From Chimonanthus salicifolius (lineage: Eukaryota > Streptophyta > Magnoliopsida > Laurales > Calycanthaceae), in the NCBI GenBank assembly GCA_013350335.1, contig CM023539.1, positions 35,326,631 through 35,390,630 of the forward strand: a stretch of DNA of 64,000 bases, read 5' to 3'. Position numbers and translations under genes: made by a program. This document shows, piece after piece, positions 35,431-48,562 of this stretch. The notes under the pieces were generated by a model. That model made no database searches and was not told the DNA's origin. It was given only the letters and a program-made list of their open reading frames with translations. The stretch's first letter is position 1. Every line of letters starts with the position of its first letter.

Positions 35431-37879
35431 TTTTTTGAAGGCTATGACTATCCTGGAAGGTCATTCGAGCAGATTTATCGTTGTTACCCTTTTATTGATA
35501 AGGTTTGATATTCTTCTTACCCCATTTTATTCCTTATTGCTTGCTCCTACCCTTTTTTACCCGAGGAAAAAAGTGAAAAGAGAAAGAAACCCTGCCTTTC
35601 TCTTAAACTAGCAGCCTATGGATGCACTACTTATCCTCAAATGACAAGCTCTTGACATTATTCTTTAGATGGGTGGATACTCAATTATTGTTTGCATTGC
35701 ATATAGAGGGTGAAATTTTGTGTGCCTGGGCAAAATGATCCCATGTTGTGCCTACCTAATGGTAAATCTGAACCATTGAACTTGTTATTTTCTCTTTTAA
35801 ACTTAAATTCAACCTTTCGTGCCTATTTGATGCATCCTCATTGTAGGATCCATGATTGGTAAAAATATTTATCCCGTGGTTGTTTCTAATCTTAAAAGAT
35901 CAAGGGCTACAATGATTCAGTAGGTCTCATTCTTGAAAGTTTGATAGCCCCCATGATAATCTATTCATCTATCATTTTTTTTTTTTTAATCTTAGGGCAG
36001 GACCAACCCTCTCCCATGGCTTGTTAGAGCACCTGTCTTATGATCCCCAGTGTCTGGCAGATATATATCTTAACTGAAGGACCTGAAAAGTTCATTTATT
36101 TGTACTGGTTTTGTGAAAAAAAAATGATGTAGATGTAGTGTTGTGCTAGGGAGCAAGTCCAATTAGGAATGCTTCTTTTCTCAAGTCCCTTCTAACAGTA
36201 ACTTCTACTTTGTCTACATCTGTTAGTTTCTTAATATTGAAGAATTGAATATTGCAGGGTTTGTGTGGATGTCGCTCAAATTACCAGTGGTTTTAATGTT
36301 GAGCCATGAGAGAATTATCTGTTGTGAACCAGTTCACAATGATTTTTTGTGATCTTTCAATCAAGGCCCTTGGAATATCGGCTAAACTAAAAAAGGTGAA
36401 AGTTGGCAGCTTTTTCCTCATCTAAGGGTTTTGATTGAAAGTTCATACCAATTTTTTTGAACCAATTCACAATGGATAATTTCTCTGAGTAATGATGCTT
36501 CCTTTTTGGGATTTGGGTGGCATAGAATTTGAAACTATGTCGCAGCTTAATTTTCTGAATTTTTGCCTTAGTTCAAGATTGAAGTGTTCATTGATATAGA
36601 TTTAAGTGGAGGAGGGTAGAAACACAGCATCTCACCCCATTTATTCTTCATTTTCCATGCCACCTAAGATCTAAGTAGGTTGGATAACTACCTTTTTGAC
36701 CAATGTTGTACCATTCTCAATTTTGGAGCCTTCTTGGAATATGCACTTAACAAAGTATCTTTTTCATAAATGCATTTCTAGAGGCATGTAGTAAATTGAA
36801 AATTTCTTGTTTTTTTCACTTTCCCATTCGACACACATTGAAATGTTTCACTCTCCTTTCTCTTAATCATGGGTTATTGTGGTATTTGCAGCCACATCTG
36901 GAAAGCGGTGATAAGAGTATGTTATCTTCTTGATTGTCCTGTGTAACATTATCTTTGTCACTCCTAAACTTTTCGAAGTTTATTTGCATTATCTTGTGTT
37001 TTTGCCAGTTATAATGCCTCCATCAGAGCTTGATCGCCTTGGTAAGAAGCCTCATCATTATTTCTTGATATTTTGTGAACTTTGTTTTTTCATGATGTGG
37101 CCGGGGCCAATTGATCCATCTTCTATGTTTCAGAATTGATTTGGCTAGCTAATATGGATGCATAAATGAGTGAAAGAACTTCCCATCATAGTATGACTGT
37201 CATCACTGGCCATATTTTAATCATTCTTTGGGAAGTCAACTGTAAGATGGCAAGGATTTTTTGCTGGGAATTTTGTAGCATATGTTATCCCTGGCAGGGT
37301 TCACCAGACAAACAGTCTGTGTAATGCTAAAAATGGGTCCTGAGCAACAGAAGAGCTCACTGTAATGATCCATAGATTTGTTAAGCAAGCACTGTAATAT
37401 GCTCTTCTTTCCTGCAGTTGTGTGGAAAATTTTTCCAGCTATTTTCTCTATATTTTGTTGAATCTTACTGTAATAGGTTGAACGCTTTTCTTATCCGTTT
37501 CAATTATGTTTCTCATTGTTTTAAGTTCTTTTGTTAAGATACTGCAATGTTTCCCCTTTGCAGCTTCACTGCACATTGATTATCCAATGTTGTTTGAACT
37601 CCAAAATCCTGTCACGAATTGAGTATCACATTGCGGTGTGTTGCTGATGAAGGCATGATCTACTTGCCATATTGGGTACGTAATTGTAACTTGCACAATT
37701 TTGGTTGGTTCGTAACTTGATATTTCTAAGTTAATTGAAGATTCAGAGCCACTGTTCCAAGAAAGATAAAAGATTCCAAGCCTTATTTCTAAATTATTAA
37801 CAATGTAATCAAGGTGATTTTTGTGAGCCACAAGTTCAAGCTATGACCTTTTCAATGGACACATCACCATCACCATACG

Positions 37880-38417
37880 TGATGCAGGTCTAGGGTCGAA
37901 TTTGTTAAAATTTGCTAGTAGACTTGCGGTTTCAGAGTATGGTCTCTGAAAGACTCACGCAGCCGATTATGGATTCGTAAAAGGATTATTCCTTGTTAAG
38001 GAATTACTTAAATAATTTCCAAATTGATTGCACAAGTTTCTTGGGAATTCGAATTAGTCTATGGATTTTTCTAGATTAGTCATCTTCTAATTAATTAAGA
38101 TTAACAATAGCATAAGCAAATTAAAAGAGTAGAAGATGAATTCGATTATATGTGATGCATGCTTGTGGTTGAATTTGTTAAAATTCGCCAGTAGACTTGT
38201 GGTTTCATAGTATGAACTCCGAAAGACCCACGCAGTCATTATGGATTCATAAAAGGATTCTGCCTTGGTAAGGAATTGCTTAAACAATTTCCAAACTGAA
38301 GTTTCCCAGGAATTCGAATTAGCTTATGGATTTCTCTAGATTAGTCATCTTCTAATTTATTAAGATTAAGAATAGCAGAAGTAAATTAAAAGAGTAGAAG
38401 ATGAATTCAATTATTGC
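37880..38417. repeat. Tandem duplication, 273-bp period, probably retrotransposon-derived
   Basis: Unit 1 starts TGATGCAGGTC at 37880 and unit 2 starts TGATGCATGC at 38153. Both contain AAGGATT...CCTTG, GGAATTCGAATTAG and CTAGATTAGTCATCTTC. Overall similarity about 85-90 percent by eye. Confidence 0.85.
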
Positions 38418-39507
38418 ATTACCTAATCTAAGAAACCATGAAACTAATTGGCCTTAGAAGTTAATTGGTACTTACTTGCTATGGCGAAAATTGGAGTCCA
38501 CCAATCTTTAAAACACAACTCCAAAGAGTCCAAGAGAAACTCTCTCAAGCGAACTTCAATTCCTTTATTCCAATGTGTGAAATTCGAATGGGGTACATAG
38601 GTACTTATAGGGAAAAAACAACCAAAAGACAGAAACATCTTTGCCTTGGTCGACCAAGCCTAGGAGGGAATTTCTTTCCAAGAAACTCTAAATAAAGACA
38701 CCTACTAAGGATAGAATGCAGTCTTATTTAGACAATTTAATCCCAACCTTACACTTGTAATCTAAATATATCAAAGGCTAAGATAAAAAGATAAAAATAA
38801 ACTACTATTAATGGTAGAAGGAGGAAAGAGAGAAGAAGTCTCTCTTTACCCATGGAATTTTCGCCCAAGGGAGAGAATATGAGAGTCTCTCCAATGTGGG
38901 CCACCTCCTTTCCTTTTTTGTTTCCACCTCCTTTATCCATTTGCTTTACACGCCACTTGCTGTTTGGAGCCATCATTGCGGTGTTGACACTTGGACCTTG
39001 GAGAGGAACTAGAGCTTGGACGAATTTGGACTTGGTGGATTGGGCTTTGGCTCTTACAGGCTTGATTGGGTCACAAGGTGATATTGGCCCATGAGTTGCA
39101 AAGTAAGTGGCTTATTAGACTGTGTCCATTTATGAGTACCTGGATCAAAATGGGACATATATGCTAATGCCATTTCATCTGCATGATCTAATTCTATGAC
39201 GAAGAGTCGGATTGTAAACCAATAGGCTAGATGCCCTCATCAATATGTGAGTCTTACATAGGTGGGTATTACGAAGAGTGGTGTAAGGAGGGGTGTGGGG
39301 GATCATTGTCATATATACCTATATATTACAATCTTCTTTTGCCTAAATGGAGCCCACGTAGGCCTTACTAACAATGCTTTCTCCCCCTTTACATCCATCT
39401 GTTTCCCTTGAGTTGGATCCCAATTCTATTTTAACCCGGTTGTAGTCAAAACCCCACTCCACATTAAAACACTTGATAAGTTGCGCTTAAAAAGGTGATA
39501 GCATCCA

Positions 39508-39680
39508 TCGGAAGTAAATAACAGGGAAACCATCGGAAGTAAATAACAGGGAAACCAATAATTAATGCAGAAAATGCATAGAGGTTTTTTCGCGCGCGTG
39601 TGCGTGTGTGCGTGTGCGCGCGTGTGGGTGTGCGTGCGCGTGTGCATGTGAGTGTGCGTGTGCGTGTGTGTGTGTAAAAA
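39508..39680. repeat. Duplicated 23-bp word followed by an alternating GC/GT microsatellite
   Basis: ATCGGAAGTAAATAACAGGG occurs twice (near 39508 and 39531). From about 39588 to 39675 the strand is almost pure alternating purine-pyrimidine (CGCGCGTGTGCGTGTG...). Confidence 0.9.
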
Positions 39681-40599
39681 ATTTCTAAATCCAACTACCT
39701 ACTTTTTTTTTTGGTTAGCTAGCATCTTGGTACGATAATATTATTATATAGCAACAGCATGGAACACAATGTTGCAAGTTATAGTGTCAGCCCATAGGGA
39801 AAAAAAATTCTAAATCCAACTATCAGTGCTAACCCTAGATAGATTGGATAATTTGCACACTTTTAAATTTATTTTATCCTTGCAAGAAAGTTGCTGGCAT
39901 ACATGTGCCTATTATAAATTTTTTGTAATAGGAAGTTCTAGTTTAAACATGGCATGTGGACTTGGTGGGGTTAGATACAAGAAACTTTGTAGATTTGATA
40001 CTTACTACTAAAATTCTCTCTTACTTGTCATTCTTAGCCATCTAATTTGATGCACCAGAAATCAATGCCCACGTTTGAAGAATATTGGATAGCTCTGATC
40101 TCTAGCAATATCCTTTGGAGCTTATTTCTATTAGGTTTTCAAACCTTGTGTGACTTGCTTACCACTTGCCACACTTGGCAGTTTAGGTGCAAGGCTCAAA
40201 GTGGTCATGAAATCTAACATGCAAATCACACACCTATATTTAAGCCTACTTTTCCTAAGCACAATTATGTAGGTATTCAAATTGGAATATTCTTTAGTTT
40301 TTGTGATTTTGCATGCCTAATATTGAGAAGATAAAATATTTTCCTTGCAACAAGGAAATATCTAGAATTGCTCTTGGAATCAAACTAAATATAAGTGACT
40401 GACCTAATTGTGAGCCTTTAACAAAGTCTTGGTAGCCTAGGCTAGTGCGTAAGGGTGGCCAAAGTTTGCCTTTGCCTATTACGATGCCATGTGTTGAAAT
40501 ATTGAGTTCATTTTACCATAAATCTGCAATAGATAGCCATACAGTAGGAATTTTCATTTGCCAAGGGATTGACATTGACTGGTTTTTATGTTTTATACA

Positions 40600-41105
40600 G
40601 CTTAGAGAGAATGTTGAGGACACAACAGCCAACCACTGCCATAACCTTCAAGGTTTTTGTTTCGCTGGCCTATCTGCTCTTGCATTTATTTGATTTTCTG
40701 AGTATTATAGTTTGCCAATGTCTCTGATCACTTTGTTTTTGAGCTTTCTTGGTTGTCCATTTTCTGTTTCCATACATGCATGGAGTAATTTTTTTTTCTC
40801 TGAAAAAAGAAAGGATAACTTCTTGATGTCGCCAAAATGTCCATTTGAACAAGTGGCAAGATGGATGTGGAAATTCATTTCCTGTTTGTTTGGATAAGTC
40901 TGCAAATCAGAAATCCCAATAGATGTTTTCATGTCACCGATCCTGGTTTTCCATGTAAAACACAGGACACAACAGCCAACCACTGCCAAAACCTTCAAAA
41001 AGAAAGGAATCACTTCGTCCGCGATGGGAATTTGGTCGAAAGTATGAACCTGGAAACCGACACCAACATTCAGCTCGGCCACTATTGGCTTTGGCCTGGT
41101 CATTA
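40600..41105 (-). other. Unassigned exon-like segment, partly duplicated
   Basis: On the minus strand, 41103 to about 40960 reads protein-like (IVAELNVGVGFQVHTFDQIP, then FFLKVLAVVGCCVLCF, a possible membrane segment). The part coding LAVVGCCVL recurs near 40612-40652. I do not recognise the family. It could be a gene fragment or part of a transposon. Confidence 0.3.
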
Positions 41106-44100
41106 TAGTGAAACCCTGTTGGTAATCGGGCCAGGCTTGGGCTTATGTATGCTCTAGCCCAAAAGCCTGAAGCCGGGGCCAAGAACTAAAGATAAGTTTA
41201 TCTTGGTTCGTAACTGTTGGAAAACTTACTGCTGGGGTCTAGAGTGGCTCAACTTTTATTTCCAAGCATGGTTCTTCAATCATTCACTCCCTTATTGCAT
41301 GTGAGAGAGCTTGTTGATTTGTGAAAAAGAGAGAATGTGAGAGGAATATTAGGACACCGAATAGGTATCAACCCATTGCCTTCTAATGGAGTAGGAACAA
41401 CATTTAATTGTGCCCTAGCTGCAAACTTTTCCTTTATTTCCCCTTCCAGCGCTTCCCTATCCCTAACTCTCTGTCTTTTCCCCTTTTATTCATGTTACCT
41501 CCCTTATTGCATGTGATTACCAATTTTTTTGCTTTTCCCCCTCTTATGCACTTTCCCTCTCTTCTCACTTGTGATAACCAATTGCCCACCTGACCCTTAC
41601 TTTTACTATATGGTTCTCCATAAATTTAAAAATTTAAATCATAAAAAATTGTTGACATGATTAGATGATTTAAATAAATAAATATCGTTTGGAGATAATA
41701 AATATTCAAGACAGAAATAATGATAGATACATGGTTTAGTTCAACATGTGGGCCCACTTAAATTATATGTGCTTATAAGTTTTATGATGATTATAAATTA
41801 ATCATGTCAAGATTAATGCAATAATTTTGGAAGTGATTCATCTCTTAATGTCAAATTTAGTCAAATAATAAAATTTCCCTTTTTATCAAAACTTTGAATA
41901 ACATAAAACTAATTAGGATGACCTTATATATAATTTTATAGACGCAGATTACATATAAATAAAATATTCCTTGTCCTTGTTGTCCCCGTGTCCTAAATTT
42001 TTGAACATGGCGTGTCTCGTATCAGTACCCATGGCCATATCTGGCCTCATACCTGATAGCTCTTTTCATTGAAAATGTACATTGAATCAATTGATACTTG
42101 TGCAAAGAGTAGATTCACCTATCTAAGGGCCATTTGCAGGGAAATGATTTCCTATTTGAAGGGTAGGAAAGTTGTTTTTCCTCTCCAACTTTTGTATGTG
42201 TGGAAACATAGAAACATTCCCTTAGTGCATACAATTTTTCCAATCTTTGCAAAAATTGATAGGAACTTTTTCTGTGGATGGGTTGGCTGAAACTAGTTCA
42301 GCTTTCTAGACCCATGGTCAAAGCTATGATGTCAGAATAGGATAAATGAACAGCATTAATCAGTTCTAGTAAGCTTTGACACGACTTGACCTGTTTAGAC
42401 CTTCAGATATGGTTTTAAACAAAATGGATAGGTTTGGTTAGTTTCAACTGACCAGTTCACCTGGCTGAAACCACTGATTTTCCAACGTCTTCCCTGACTC
42501 AATGTCAGCTATCAGCTACCATGTATCTGCCTGCGTTGCTGTGACAGGGTTTGTGGTTGGCTGTGAACATGTGGGTTAATTGAACTGCTTGCATTGAGTA
42601 CATCCAAACTCATCCTTGGCATGGAAGCCCCACCAAGTCTGTCTTTCACACAACTGTCATTGAGGGAGTTGTTTTAAAAGAAATGAAAAAAAGAAGGTTT
42701 CATTTACATGTTCAGTTGATGGCAAACTTGTGTCTTCAAGAAACTACTAATATTCCACAAATTTCTATATGCATTTTGATTTTCTCTGGCATCGCAGGTT
42801 TTTTGATGAGTGCTCCATTGATTCTGATCATTTATTATTCTGTATTAGGGGCTTTTGCAAATTGCTTAAAGAAGACATGATCTGAGTCTCTACAACAACT
42901 ATCCAATATAACTAAAGAAGTCTAAGAAGGTGTATGAAAGATCATGAGTCACGACAAATTGGACCTCATATGGTTTGATCAAATGAAGGTCCAACTAAAT
43001 CCTAAGGAGATGACATAAATTATTTGAAAATGCCCAAGGAGATGAATGCTGACATATCTAAGGGCTAAGGAATGCTCCATAGGAGATGGATCATTTATTG
43101 CATAGTGTATGTAAAGATACAAAATGGGGCCTGCTCATGATGATCATATAATCATGACTTAGAACCACTTGGGAGATCCTTCGATTGCCTTTCAAACACA
43201 AATTACAGACCATCAACAGGATGCATATATAAAAAGATACAAGTTGTGACCCACCTATAATGATCACTCGATCATCACCTTTATATGATTATAGAGATCC
43301 TTAAATTAGCTTCCTGGCATGACTTGCGAACATTAAATTTGAGTAAGGATGAAAAAGTTACATCGATCCTTCAGGTTCTTTGGAGATAAGATCCTTCAGG
43401 GTCTTTGGATATGATCTTCCTGAGATTCATCTTGAATTTACAGAGATCCTTTGAACACCTCAAGGACTTTGAATCTGTTAAGTCTTTGAGGTTTCCTTTC
43501 AAAGTTCCTGGAGTTCCAAAGTTTAGGAACTCAGATCATGAAGAAAAAATAATTCTTGAAGAAAAACGTATCTCTATACCACTCTCAAGGCCCCTTGTAG
43601 ATCTCAATGAACTTGAATATAACTAGGAATTTCATTTTGTATTTTGAAACTGTGCTCTATACTCTTGTATTACAAAGTTATTGTAAAAAATTTCCCAAAG
43701 AGGAGCTTAGATTTGGTACTTCGAACTATTTGCACTCACATAAAAATCACAACAAATTCATTTTGAAATCTGTTTTGAACACAAAGTACATAAGAATTGA
43801 TTGCAGTGCCATATAGCGAGGTCATTAATTATATTAGAATAAAATAATGGCATAAAGAAAAAAAAATCCCATACTTGCTACATCAATTTCTGACTTTGAT
43901 GTAGCATCCATCCAATTCCAAAGCGGTTGTGTTGTGCTATTCTTGACATACCTGTTTGTGGTTTACATTATTAGACTTGATTCAACATTTTGATTGAAGA
44001 TTGTTTAAGTTGTGTTTACAAAATATTTTTGTCAGACCAATCCCTTTTAAGAAAGCTCTTATCATGATTCATGGTTGGCCTTCCAAACTTAATTTCTTCT

Positions 44101-44868
44101 CGTTCTTTGCTATTTAATTTGTTCCATGTTGACACTAGGATATATAGAATTACTAGTGCTCATTAATTTTACTTATTAAATGCAAAGTGAGTAGTGGGTA
44201 GCCTTTTCTTTCCAATGTTACATAATATTTACATACAGTAATGGTGTGCGACATTTCTCACTTGTCAGTGAAATGTGTTTTGGTTTATAAATTAAAAATG
44301 GTCCTGCATGCAACAAATCCTGAACTTGCTCATAATCAGGCCTAGTGGGCCCTATTATGGATCTAGTGATTCAGACTGTGGATCTAGTGGGTGATTAAAA
44401 GAGGTTTTCTTTGAAGAGCAAGGGGCATACAAACTATTATGTTAATTTAGTTGGAACTTACAGTTTATGCATGTGTAGAAATTTGTGCTCTATGTTTTCA
44501 TGCTGGAGGAATCAGTGATTCAATTATTGTTGTTTCTAGACTATGAAGAATTTGGTTTGCTTTTGGCACTTTTACTGGGAATTTGATTTTCGAGAATCTT
44601 TTACTTAATACTTGATTGTCATTTTTAGATCAAGGAGAGTCTATCGAGGAGGAGTTGAAGTTCAGTGCATTTATGGGTGTTGAAGACGTTTGGATGGAAA
44701 GCCTTCTACACAATCAGCTACTCCAGTATCTGCATCTCTACTGAGGGAGCATCAACATGAGGTTTTGAACGGGAAGAAACCACTTCCTCTACCACTTTAT
44801 CACGCCAACATTCTGGAAAGCTTGTGTTGGATTCAAGTGCAGGCCAGGCTTCCAAGCAAACACAAAAG

Positions 44869-45286
44869 GTATGCTTTATCTTACTTTGCTAACCTACCTT
44901 TTTTCCTTCCAAAAAGAGGATGAACCATCCAACTTAATGTTGTGCACAACTTCTGGCATATACTGGTTTTATTTCTATCACTCCAGATTCCTAGAATTGA
45001 GCAGACATTAGGGTTTCTGATTGCTGAGGCGTGAGTCAGGTTCGTCTCATGTTTTCAGGCTTTGATATTCGGGACTTCAATATAAAGTTTAGGATATTTT
45101 CGGACTTCAACATCCGTAATTTCTTTTTTTGATATTTTTTTTAAAAGAAATTTGGTTGACTCCATATCAGTGGAGGCTCCAAAATGCCCTGTTTTGACTG
45201 ATGCATCTCAGGAAATTGAAAACCCAAGATAAACTGAGACACTCAAGCTGTAATCCTTGCTTATGGCTAGGTGTTCTTGTAATTCA
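44869..45286. other. No gene seen
   Basis: Intergenic sequence between the last UFD1-like exon and the hAT MITE array. Confidence 0.5.
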
Positions 45287-45949
45287 CAACTTGACCCGAA
45301 TTCTAACCCGAATCAACCCGAATTTTGATCCGACCTGCATTCTAAAACCATTTTAGCCTAATTTTAGCCCGGTCGGGTCAGGTTGGATCGAGTCGGGTCA
45401 ACTTGTAAAATTCTCAACCTGACCCGATCCGAATTTCATGTGGGTTTTTTGTTAGGGCTGCAACTCGGGTCGGGCAGGTCGGGTTCCTTAAAACCCAACC
45501 TGACCCGAGTTGATATATATGGAACCCGACTCGACTCGAATTCTCAACCGACCCGACCCGATTTCTAACCCGAATTCTGACTCGACCCGCATTCTGAACC
45601 CATTTTAGCCTAATTTTAACCGGGTCGAATCGGGTTAACTTGTAAAATCTTTAACCCGACCTGACCCGAATTTCATGTGGGTTTTTATCTTCTCAACCCG
45701 ACCCGACCCGCTGACCCGAATTCTCAACCCTACCCGCATGATTTCTAGGGTCGAGTCGGGCCAAAACGCGACCCGAGTTGTAGCCTTAGTTTTTATCTTC
45801 TCAACCCTACTCGACCCGCATGATTTCTCGGGTCGGGTCATGTGGGTTGGGCCAAAACCCGACCCGAGTTGCAACTCTAGTTTTTATCTTCTCAACCCAA
45901 CTCGACCCGCTGACCCAAAATTCTCGACCTGACCTGAGTTGCAGCCCTA
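45287..45949. mobile_element. Nested array of hAT-type MITEs
   Basis: A complete 336-bp copy at 45453-45788 begins TAGGGCTGCAACTCGGG and ends CCCGAGTTGTAGCCTTA (inverted termini). It sits inside another copy: left remnant 45287-45452, missing its first ~90 bp, with right remnants at 45789-45879 and 45880-45949 (ending GAGTTGCAGCCCTA). Each right remnant starts GTTTTTATCTTCTCAACCC, the sequence at the middle of the intact copy, so insertions repeatedly used the same internal target. The interior is rich in CGACCCGA/TCGGGTCG. Confidence 0.82.
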
Positions 45950-48312
45950 GTTGAAATAATCTATCAATCTGTATGCATTATTCTTTTGTAACTTGATATA
46001 ATTTATCAATCTCTATGCATTATTCTTTCGTAATTACTCAGTCTGGGGCTTCTTGTGAGATTTGTATTTTTCTTAAAAAAATCGAAATGGACCTTTTTTT
46101 TTTCCTGATTGAGTTTCCCTCAAATCAGTTGAAAGGTCAACCCCGGTCAAGCTTGTGACCTGTTTTAACCATTTCAGAAACGGGGTTTCGACTGGAAGAG
46201 GGGATATGGTTACATCTAAGGTTTAAAAACTCAAAAAAGGCACTTCGGTCCAAGCTAGATTCCAGAGTCGTGAGTCAATGAGTTTTATTGAGTTTTGCTA
46301 GTTGAGTCTAAAAACGGTTGAGTTACTTGATTCGATAAGATTTTGAGTGAAGTTGTTGCATCTATTATTCTGCTCATGATGTAACCTATAAAAGTAATTA
46401 AAACCCTATTATAACATAGTGTTATTGTAACTTGACTGACTCATGAAAAGTGCCATTTGATCTCAATCTTTTAACTCTATTAACATACTAAGCAAGAGCA
46501 GAACCTGTGGATTTGTAAATAATAATTGTTAGCCTTTTGATTTAAGCAATAAAAGGAGTTGGTAGAGAATTTTATTCTTATGATTCGATTTATGCCAACT
46601 TTGAGGGAAAATGTTAAAGTATCTAAAATTTGTCACTTCAGCAAAATAAGAGTATTCCTCGTTTATATAATATTTTTTGAGTTAAATTTTAATAATATAA
46701 CTTATCTAACTTGTCCTTTTGTCTATTTATTATTATTTTAATAGTTTCTTTTAAATATAAATTGAATTTAGAGTTGTGGAATATTTTATAATTAAAACCT
46801 AAGGTTAGAATCTATTTGAAGTCTTTAACTTTAAATTTATCAAAATTAATAGTGAAAGACCAAATTCATTTTATTAAAAGCATTGGATATTGTCTTAGTT
46901 TCTCAAATACCTTCTTAGGTATTGAATACTTTTTTAGGTATTTTGTTTGTTTTCTGAAAAAATGAATTCGATAGAAAAAGTTTTTTTTTTCTTTTTTTTT
47001 TTTAAAACATTTTTTTCCAAAACTCCTCTTTTTTTTTTACTTTTTTTTTTTATATATACCATCTTGCGGAAACATTGTAACACTAATATTAATTTGAATA
47101 ATATTTATTATTTTTATTATAACTTGTCTTTTTTATAATTTTTTTCTTTGCTCTCGTCTTTTGTTTTTCTCATCTTCAAATTTAATTTTTACTCTGTCTT
47201 GGTATCGTCATTCTAATCTAGCTTTAGTTCTTGTATTATTATTATTATTATTATTATTATTTTGTCTAAACTACCTTGAGCGTTTTTCTCAATTTATCTT
47301 CTATCTAGACTATTTTTAAACATTCCCTAATTTGATCTTCTCCAAATTTACCATTTAGAGTTTATTTACTGTTCAATGTAATATGTACATCTGTCACCAT
47401 AAATTTGTCAATTTTTATTTTCTTCTTTACCAATATTTTGCTCCATCGAGCATTGTGGGTCTAAATTTGATTTATAAAATCACCCATTTGAGGGATGAAT
47501 GACTCATTTATCAAACAAAATTTCATTGGCTTATCTACATTTTGTTCTATTAAGACTAATCTTCTAAGAGTTTGTATCATGCAGATCTCAAGTATCGAAA
47601 TTCATTGTAATGTGGAGATAAGTCTATCATTTTTAACGAGGTTGTCTCTTTTGATGTGCTCAATCTTTAGCTCTATTAAGTTTTAGATCCTTAATCTCTA
47701 AAATTCTTTTTCAAAATTGGTAATTAATTTGATTTTCATAAAAAAAAAAGGTCTAATGATGTTTGCTTAGTCATTGTAACAATTTTAATCTCCTATAAAA
47801 ACTCAAAAGCCTCAAAATAAAATTTACCAAAAATAAAAATTCTATGAAAATAAATTGTTGGACCCTCAAGATGATGGAATTTGAGAATTGAAATGGAATA
47901 AACTTTACTAGTTGTTATGTTGTCAAGGATGGATTTAGAATTTCATATTGGGGGGGGGGGCAGTAATTTTTTATAGTTTTTACTTTTTAGTCAATTTTGA
48001 ACTTAAGAAAACATGGGCTTGGTTCAAAAACCCAAATCAATTAGTTCAAGAATTTGTAACTTATTGGCCCGTTTATCTCCTCATAATGAAAATTTATTGA
48101 AAAACAAAAATAACAAAATTTAGCATATAAAATAAGAATTTTTTTAATCCTTGCATTACAGAGAAAACTCATTAGGCCATTACAATGAGTAAATCAGCTC
48201 TCACACTAGCATGTGCAATTGGAAATTTCTTTGATAGGAGATAATAGTGTTTTCCTTAGAGATGGAAAATTCGTCCACTAAATTTTTTAATTTGGAAATT
48301 TTTCTTCACCTA
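45950..48312. other. AT-rich intergenic sequence, no gene
   Basis: 46625-46765 matches 57565-57680 (ATTCCTCGTTTATAT, TTTAATAATATAACTT), so an older repeat is shared with the region next to the LINE remnant. An (ATT)n run is at 47235-47262. A G-run of 10 is at 47951-47960. Confidence 0.5.
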
Positions 48313-48525
48313 GGCTACATTTGGATGGGGGTAACGGGGTAACTCCGTTACCCCTTATTACCCTCGTTTGGTAATAAGGGGGTGAGGGTAAAAATTTAAA
48401 AATTTACCCATCTCATCCCATTTTTGAATGCCCCTTTGGAGGTTGGGGTATTCACAATACCTTACCCCTCAATACCCCTTGCCTTCCTCTTTTTATCAAT
48501 TATATATTACAAAATTAAAATCTTT

Positions 48526-48562
<37 letters not shown>

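Larger units (their letters stand above)
37676..44628. other. Long interval inside the broken UFD1 locus, TE-derived, no intact gene
   Basis: AT-rich sequence with repeats listed separately (37880-38417, 39588-39680, 40612/40963). Stretches 39680-40600 and 41200-44300 show no gene or element I can name. 44320-44390 is a small piece of the RING 3' flank (compare 55855-55945). Confidence 0.5.
35431..44868 (+). pseudogene. UFD1 (ubiquitin fusion degradation 1) broken copy, N- and C-terminal exons only
   Basis: UFD1 works with NPL4 and CDC48/p97 to extract ubiquitinated proteins. Exons seen: 35431-35502 (FFEGYDYPGRSFEQIYRCYP), 36892-36916 (PHLESGDK), 37009-37041 (IMPPSELDRL), 37564-37675 (SLHIDYPMLFELQNP) and 44629-44868 (near LDGKPSTQSATPV and SGKLVLDSSAGQ). 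The splice sites join in frame for the first four. Damage: no start methionine found; two codons missing after YRCYP; a TGA in exon 4 where the family has R before VSHCGV; about 10 nt deleted just after CGVL, causing a frameshift; and in the last exon a one-base deletion before RRLDGKP plus another frameshift near GKKPLP. The middle exons expected between 37675 and 44629 were not found. Retained introns show it came from DNA duplication, not retroposition. Confidence 0.82.

Noticed and set aside
39426..39694. His/Thr/Arg repeat open frames on the minus strand
   Set aside because: They are translations of the GT/GC microsatellite.
46559..47140. Phe/Leu-rich short open frames
   Set aside because: Translations of T-rich sequence with no motif; shared repeat with 57565-57680.
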